DNA of 11,898 bases. It comes from an uncultured Paracoccaceae bacterium. Its GTDB lineage: Bacteria > Pseudomonadota > Alphaproteobacteria > Rhodobacterales > Rhodobacteraceae. The notes beneath the pieces were generated by a model. That model had not been told where the DNA came from, searched no databases, and saw nothing but the letters and a program-made list of their open reading frames with translations. Shown here in pieces: positions 7,279 to 11,898 of this stretch. A program made the position numbers and the translations under genes. Within the stretch, counting starts at the first letter, position 1, and each line of letters begins with the position of its first letter. The stretch spans positions 1 to 11,898 of the forward strand of contig CAJXHQ010000042.1 of NCBI GenBank assembly GCA_913054485.1, written 5' to 3'.

Positions 7279-7702
7279 CTCCAATGCACCAGAAATAGAG
7301 CGGCCAGGAGCAGCGGCAGCCAGGGAAGATCGGCCAGCGACAGCGCCGCCGGCCCCTCCAATCGTCCGCTGAACTCCATCAAGCTGCGCAACTGGCCTGG
7401 GGTTCGCGGCCCCGGCGTCTGCAGGAAGCCGGGCAGGCAGACCCGTTCCACCCAGCGCGCGGAGCGCTGCAGAGTGTTTTCCCGGATGAACTCCACCGCG
7501 TGCTGCAACGCTACCGCCGCCAGCGCCAAGACCAGCAGCAGGGTCAGCGTGTGCATATTGCCGCTGGGCACTACCCGGTCCAGCACCTGCATCATGAAGA
7601 CCGGGCTGATCAGCACAGCCAGGTTGCTGACGGCGCTGAGCAGCACCAGCGGCAGGATCATCTGCCGCAGTGCAGAGAGTTTTTTCTGGGACACGGATCC
7701 GG

Positions 7703-7709
7703 CCTCCTT
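7703..7709 (-). promoter_or_regulatory. Ribosome-binding site of the exporter gene
   Basis: AAGGAGG on the minus strand, eight bases before the GTG at 7694. It touches the stop codon of the RTX gene, so translation of the two is probably coupled. Confidence 0.7.
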
Positions 7710-7972
7710 CAGAGGATGAAATTGCTTTCGTCCAGGTCATCGGGATCAATGGATTTCAGGATCAGCTTATCGCCCGCCTGACCGCCGGTCAGCTGGCTGA
7801 GGTCAATCTCGGTAGCCCAGCCTGCATCTTTCATCATGGCCTTCACATCTGCGAACTCCAGCCCGTAGGCAGAGAGATCGATAGTGTCATGAGCGGCCTC
7901 AAAGTCATGCACCATATCGCGGCCGCCGCCGGACACAACAAAGGTGTCGCCTGCCCCGTCCGCGCTCCAGTT

Positions 7973-8334
7973 GCCACCCCAGAGATGGTCATTGCCGGCG
8001 CCGCCTTCCAGCGTGTCCGACCCGGTACCGCCCACCAGCTTGTCCGCGCCGGTGCCACCCTCCAGAGCATCGCTGCCGCTGCCGCTGCCGCCGCTGAGGA
8101 AATCCTTTCCGGTACCGCCAGAGAGGCTGTCATCGCCGCTGCCGCCCATCACTTTGTCGTCTCCGCTGCCGCCGCCGAGCGTGTCATCGCCGCTATTGCC
8201 ATGCAGGCGATCATGGCCGGAATCACCTTGCAGAAAGTCATCATCAGCCCCGCCCATCAGCTCATCATACCACCGCCGCCGAACATCCGGTCATCGCCCT
8301 CGCCGCCGCGCAACGTGTCATTGCCACCGGAGTT
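7973..8334 (-). repeat. C-terminal RTX repeat block
   Basis: Roughly a dozen nonapeptide units of GGxGxDxLx type, such as GGSGDDSLS, GGTGADKLV and GGAGNDHLW, forming Ca2+-binding parallel beta-rolls. The frameshift near 8268 falls inside the block, where DNA is repetitive (GGT and GAT codons). Confidence 0.85.
8261..8275 (-). other. Frameshift site in the RTX gene
   Basis: The upstream frame reads RMFGGGG then MMS and a stop; the downstream frame reads DELMGGADDDFLQGD. One extra G after GGTGGT gives FGGGGDDELMGGADDD, which fits the nonapeptide pattern exactly. It is a one-base deletion between about 8268 and 8269. Confidence 0.7.
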
Positions 8335-9651
8335 CTCAGTGACCGAAGGGTTACGGATCAGCACCGTGGCCTCCGCATCCACCTCCATGAAAGCATCTGC
8401 CGAGCGCGGATCGACCGCACCGTCGTTGCTGCCGGTGGCTTGCGCTGCGCTCATCAGCTCGCAATAGGCCGCGCCGCCGCCCCAGTCAGCCTCCACTTTG
8501 AAAATGCCCCCGGTCGCCCCGGTCGAACCGTCCATGTCATGGTCGCCTCGGTTCAGGCCGAAGTAGAGATTGCCGTCACCATCCAAGAAGACCGCGCCAT
8601 AGGCTCCCTTCGGCATACCGCCAGCCATGCTTCCGCCGACCAGGGTTCCGTTGATTGGGAGGGTTGTGATTTCGGGCGCGCCACCTTCCTCGATGTCCGA
8701 AATATCCAGCCGCACCAGCAGCCCTTCGCCGCCATGGCTCTTCGGAGGAGCCACCGCGTAGAACGCGCCATCTTCAGAATTATAAGCGATGTCGTAGGTA
8801 CGCCCGCCAAAGAGATCATCCGGCAGATCGAAATGGACCGATTCCGGATCGCCGTTGGCATCCAGCTTGTCGACATCGATCCGCGTCACACGGTTCAGCC
8901 CGGACTGGAAAGTCCAAAGATTGCCCTCATCATCGAAATCGCCGACGTAGTCATAGACCGGCGTATCACCGATACGGTAGGCGTTGCCCTGGGCATCCAG
9001 CGCCACAAGGTTGCTGGATTCAACCGGGTTGCCCAAGGCATCCGTACCCGCCTTCTTGGCAATGCCGTAGATCAGGTCGTCTTGGGTGTTGAAGCCGATC
9101 GCATTTATTTTCAGCCCAGTCGGATCGCCCGCCAACTGGTAATCACCGCTGGCGGTATCAAATACGTTCAGCTGCCCGTCGATCACCTGGTAAAGCTTGG
9201 CCTGTCCGGGCGCAAAAGCGGCAACCTCGACGCTTTCGCTGCCAACCGTGATCTCCTTATTGTAGTAGCTGACTGCTCCGCCTGCGTGGATTTCAGGCCC
9301 TGCAGCCGCCTGCGGCTGCACCTCGCGGAACGTAAGCTCGCCATCGCTGCCATCCCCGACAACCTCCACCTCATGGGTCTGAAACACGCCCGAAACAACG
9401 CTGAACGTACCCGCAACTTCACCGTTCCAGAGGACTTCCACGGTCCCGGAACTGCTGCCGCCTTGCAGGTTAGCCGCCAATTCAAAGCTGACAGTGTAGA
9501 TCTCATCCGCTTCGGTCTCGAAGGACTGGGACATGCATTCATGCCCGTCTTCCATCATGTATTTCCAATTTCCAGCGGCTCCGAACTGGCTCATCGAGTT
9601 GAGCGCCGCCTGCCCGTCACCGCCGGCAAGCAGGTTCTCCCCCTTGCTGTC

Positions 9652-9867
9652 GCCGTAAACCAGATCATTGCCGTCGCCCGCGTTGACGATGTCGGCCCCA
9701 TCGCCGCCTTCGGCTGAATCATTGCCAGCTTCAAGGTTCAGCGTGTCATTGCCGCTGCCCCCTAAGGCCGTATCCCATCCGGTACCCGCATTGATCAGAT
9801 CGGCTCCGTCGCCGGCGTCCAGAACATCCTGTCCGCCGTTGCCCAGCAGCACATCATCGCCGGCCCC
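9652..9867 (-). repeat. N-terminal RTX repeat block
   Basis: About eight units, including GAGDDVLLG, GDGADLINA, GSGNDTLNL and GDGNDLVYG. It is separated from the C-terminal block by about 1.3 kb of non-repeat coding sequence. Confidence 0.8.
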
Positions 9868-10195
9868 GGTCTGGATCACGTCATTATAGTCTCTGGTGAC
9901 CGGCTTACTGGCCGTGTTGATCAGGTCCGGGTTGTACACCCAGCGGCCGTCGACAAAGGTCCATTCATCGCCAACCATATCCCCGGCCGCCAGATCGCTG
10001 CCTGGGCCGGTAGAAATGGTGTCGCTGCCGGCATGGCCATTGATATGATCCACCTCCGTTTTACCCGCCACGGTACCGCCCGGCCCGGTGGAGATCACAT
10101 CATCCTGCACCGTCCCGATGATCTTATGGACCGTATCTCCACTTTCTTTTTTTGCCATTTCACTCACCCTCGGAAATTACTCGCTACACAGACTT

Positions 10196-10227
10196 TTCCG
10201 GCGTAAACCGGAATAAATCGGTTATTC
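10196..10227. promoter_or_regulatory. Two adjoining inverted repeats upstream of the RTX gene
   Basis: TTCCGG-CGTAAA-CCGGAA (10196-10213) and GAATAA-ATCGG-TTATTC (10211-10227) share three bases, so both RNA hairpins cannot form fully at once. They lie in the 106-base gap between the exported-protein gene and the RTX start. They could be a regulator site, an RNA processing or attenuation element, or chance. Confidence 0.35.
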
Positions 10228-10264
10228 ACATCCGTTAACAGCCTCCCGGAAGCGGCAGGCCGCG

Positions 10265-11710
10265 CTATTGCTGAGACTGGAAATACCGCGACAAAAGTTG
10301 ATAATCCTGCGGCACCGCGGCCGCATCAGGTGACGGCGCGGCTTCGCTTTCCAGCTCCTGCAGAATCTGCTCAACCACATCATCTTGGTACAGCTGGCCC
10401 GCCGCCGCAGGCAGCGCCGCCGCGTGCGGCTGCATAGGTGCGGCCGCACGGGCAGCAGGCGACGTTGCGGGCAGCCCTGCCGCCGGCGCCCTCATCTGCA
10501 GCACCGCCACTGCCGTGCCGAGATCCATTCCAAGCTCGCTCATCAGGTATTGCAGCCGGCGCGCTGTCTGCTCGGCCTCGCTTTCCTGCACCGCTGGCGC
10601 GCCCTGCTGTCCCAGGGCTGCGCTTTGGAGCTGATCCGCCAGCAATACCGCCCCGCCCATTGGCGGCAGGGCGGTCCCGGCCGGGTCAGCCGCCGCCGGC
10701 AGCCCCGTGCCGGCCGGCCAGCCGGGGCGGGTTTCCATTCCGGCACCGCCGCCTTGCTGCTGTAAAGCACTGATTTCCTGCCGGATCTCCTCCGCAACCT
10801 GCTGCAGCTCGGCGACCCTGTCATTCAGGCCGGCGTCTGCCGGCTGCACTGGAACCGCATCCGCAGGCTGGCCGCTGCGCTCCAGCAGCAGCTCTCGCAG
10901 AATGTTCAGTTCACCGCGCACCTCCGCCACTTCGCTTTCAACGGGCGCGATTCCGCCAGAGGGGGCAAACCCCGGGCCCAGGATCTGAGGCTGCGGCATG
11001 GGAGAGGCCCAATTGCCGGCCTGCGTCATCGCGGCAGTGCTGTCTTCACCCTGCGAATTGGGCACCGGCCAGCCGCGCGGCAGCACGCTGTAATCCTGCC
11101 GCGCTGCGATCCAGCGCAGGTAGGCCGTGACAGCCGAAAAGCCTTTCAGCGACATCTGTGTAACCTGGTTGTCGCCGCGCCGGACCGTCAGCTCGCTGCC
11201 GGTGGCCAGCAAAGTCTCCATCTGCATACCCAGCGGCTGCAGCACCCGGTCGGGAATCTGGATCTCATTCACCGCTTCGGAGACAAAGAAACTGTCGCCT
11301 TGCTGCACACCTTCGATCTTCAGCTGCAGCTGGCCGCGGTTGTTCAGGAGAACAGTAAGATCGCCCTTGCGGCCCATGCAGGTGTAGGTGCGCGGCCGGC
11401 AGACCACTTCGAACACATCGGTGTCAAGCCGGGGCGTCGGCGCAAAACGGGCATAGCCGTCCGGGTCGAAGCGGAAATAAACCCCCTCCACCAGGCCTTC
11501 CTGAAACGTCGGCCAGCCAAAAGCGCCGCGCAGCGACTGGCGGGCTTCCCGTGCGCCGATGGCAAAGGGGATCGCCGTGTCCAGGATCGCATTCTCCGAC
11601 GCAAAATTTGCCGGGTCCGCGGCCGCAGCCTGTGTCTGGGCAAGGGCAGCTGGCGCCGCGGTCAGGCCGGCCAGCGCCGCAGCGGCGAGTGCGGTTTTCA
11701 AAGGTGCCAT
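10265..11710 (-). CDS. Exported protein with coiled-coil and Pro/Ala-rich tail, function unknown
   Basis: This 481-residue protein has a clear Sec signal peptide (1-24, ending AALA). The N-terminal half (about 35-210) looks globular, with two cysteines seven apart (C104 and C111) that could form a disulfide. The stretch TGSELTVRRGD to MSLKGFSAVTAYL recalls the end of IalB-type periplasmic proteins, but only weakly. Two helical segments follow: 255-278, and a coiled-coil at about 295-318 (NDRVAELQQVAEEIRQEI). The rest is low-complexity Ala/Pro/Gly/Gln sequence. The start codon overlaps the previous stop (TGATG), and the RTX gene follows after 106 bases, so it is probably in the same operon. 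A periplasmic role alongside RTX secretion is possible. I do not recognise the family. Confidence 0.8.
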   Translation of the reverse strand: MAPLKTALAAAALAGLTAAPAALAQTQAAAADPANFASENAILDTAIPFAIGAREARQSLRGAFGWPTFQEGLVEGVYFRFDPDGYARFAPTPRLDTDVFEVVCRPRTYTCMGRKGDLTVLLNNRGQLQLKIEGVQQGDSFFVSEAVNEIQIPDRVLQPLGMQMETLLATGSELTVRRGDNQVTQMSLKGFSAVTAYLRWIAARQDYSVLPRGWPVPNSQGEDSTAAMTQAGNWASPMPQPQILGPGFAPSGGIAPVESEVAEVRGELNILRELLLERSGQPADAVPVQPADAGLNDRVAELQQVAEEIRQEISALQQQGGGAGMETRPGWPAGTGLPAAADPAGTALPPMGGAVLLADQLQSAALGQQGAPAVQESEAEQTARRLQYLMSELGMDLGTAVAVLQMRAPAAGLPATSPAARAAAPMQPHAAALPAAAGQLYQDDVVEQILQELESEAAPSPDAAAVPQDYQLLSRYFQSQQ

Positions 11711-11898
11711 CAGAAGTCTGCCTCCATTTGAACGGAATGCCGCAGCGCCAAAAGCCAGTCGTCCCGCTGAGGCGGGTCCGGGTAATGGCGCATGCGGCGG
11801 ATGTCCTGATCGCGATAGGCGGTGTACCAGACCTCGGTATCACCAGTGTAGGGCGTCAGGATCGTGCCTTGCACTTTGTGCAGAAGCGAGGTGAGAAT
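11710..11898 (-). CDS. C-terminal fragment of an unknown protein (partial)
   Basis: The last 62 codons of a minus-strand gene whose beginning lies beyond the right edge. They start ILTSLLHKVQGTILTPYTGD and end LLALRHSVQMEADF, rich in charged and aromatic residues, with no signal or membrane segment in this part. The TGA shares its last base with the next ATG (TGATG), which argues for a real, translationally coupled gene. The family is not recognised. Confidence 0.65.
   Translation of the reverse strand: MLTSLLHKVQGTILTPYTGDTEVWYTAYRDQDIRRMRHYPDPPQRDDWLLALRHSVQMEADF

Larger units (their letters stand above)
5620..7694 (-). pseudogene. Type I secretion ABC exporter (PrtD-like) with C-terminal extension, broken by one frameshift
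   Basis: With one base restored this gene encodes 691 residues. It starts at GTG 7694, with AAGGAGG (7703-7709) eight bases upstream; no other start in the area has such a site. Residues 1-138 are the first part of the membrane domain (LISPVFMMQVLDRVVPSGN is the typical first-helix region). The frame breaks at a run of five A (plus strand 7274-7278). Adding one base joins FLVHWS to FFLLALAVTALM and restores the expected helix. The NBD has Walker A GPSGSGKST (346-354), YLPQ, signature LLSAGQ, Walker B YLFLDEP and H-loop VLHR. Typical PrtD proteins end near residue 560-580; this one has about 140 extra residues resembling a degenerate RsbW-like domain. It lies 14 bases after the RTX gene, its likely substrate. 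The break may be mutation or sequence error. Confidence 0.85.
7709..10158 (-). pseudogene. RTX calcium-binding protein secreted by type I system, broken by one frameshift
   Basis: With one base restored this encodes about 816 residues from ATG 10158, which has GAGGG eight bases upstream. A GTG at 10167 has its Shine-Dalgarno too close. In order it has: a short N-terminus; GGxGxD nonapeptide repeats (about 98-169); a beta-sandwich-like module with YTVSFELAANLQ and VEVLWNGE (about 185-283); a propeller-like module of the DUF6923 sort with LYQVIDGQLNVFDTASG, NAIGFNTQDDLIYGI and DFDDEGNLWTF (about 315-570); more RTX repeats; a serralysin-like GRDMVHDFEAAHDTIDLSAYG; and a C-terminus SIDPDDLDESNFIL that fits an uncleaved type I signal. 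The repeats should bind Ca2+ and fold outside the cell. The frame breaks near 8268, so the upstream product would lose most C-terminal repeats and the signal. It is followed by its probable exporter. Adhesion or binding is a plausible role; no catalytic motif is visible. Confidence 0.85.

Noticed and set aside
7270..7282. Programmed -1 frameshifting in the exporter gene
   Set aside because: The T5 run does not form a proper X XXY YYZ heptamer in the zero frame, since the A-site codon TCC would mispair. The run is also short for transcriptional slippage.
7300..7749. An N-terminal extension of the exporter frame starting at 7749
   Set aside because: The translation is low-complexity and lacks membrane helices. 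The other frame here encodes a proper type I exporter N-terminus with a strong ribosome-binding site, so the real start is 7694 followed by a frameshift.
8010..8310. A CRISPR array or tandem DNA repeat on the plus strand
   Set aside because: The periodicity is that of 27-base RTX codon units on the minus strand, with no constant repeat and variable spacer.
8440..9717. A 425-codon open frame on the plus strand
   Set aside because: It is antisense to the RTX protein, whose modules and repeats are clear. No ribosome-binding site or recognisable domain supports it.
10147..10153. A seven-base homopolymer just inside the RTX start, as a phase-variation tract
   Set aside because: Seven bases is short for slipped-strand switching, and the run is explained by two Lys codons.

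Overview
The window looks like a GC-rich alphaproteobacterial chromosome, most likely Rhodobacteraceae (roseobacter group). I infer this from codon use, from the LapB/LssB-like type I secretion sequence, and from a Fur/Mur-type operator in front of a TroA/SitA-type metal-binding protein. No database search was possible, so family names rest on motifs read by eye.

Left part (1-3139, plus strand). The first 13 codons of a divergent gene lie at the left edge. A promoter follows, overlapped by two TGYGA-N5-TCGCA inverted repeats typical of a Fur/Mur-like metalloregulator. It drives three tightly packed genes: a periplasmic Mn/Zn/Fe-binding protein, a stand-alone ABC ATPase, and a HlyD-type membrane-fusion protein. 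The ATPase is the most unusual gene here. Up to Walker A it reads as a metal-importer ATPase (MntB/SitB/ZnuC type), and from just after Walker A it reads as the nucleotide-binding domain of a type I secretion exporter. The metal permeases and the exporter's membrane domain are missing. The simplest explanation is a deletion joining a metal-uptake operon to a type I secretion operon inside the conserved Walker A sequence, which leaves the HlyD gene under a metal-regulated promoter.

Middle (3140-4333). A convergent secreted trypsin-like protease is encoded on the minus strand and ends at a good intrinsic terminator. Upstream of it lies a 368-base, partly AT-rich gap.

Right part (4334-11898, minus strand). 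This reads as one operon in the order: C-terminus of an unknown protein, an exported 480-residue proline/alanine-rich protein, a large RTX calcium-binding protein, a type I secretion ABC transporter and its HlyD partner. The RTX protein has two repeat blocks flanking a beta-sandwich-like module and a propeller-like module, and ends in a type I secretion signal. The transporter carries a C-terminal extension resembling a degenerate RsbW-type (GHKL) ATPase domain. No TolC-like outer-membrane component is visible. Both the RTX gene and the transporter gene contain an apparent single-base deletion that breaks the frame. These may be real mutations or sequence errors; as written, neither full-length protein can be made.
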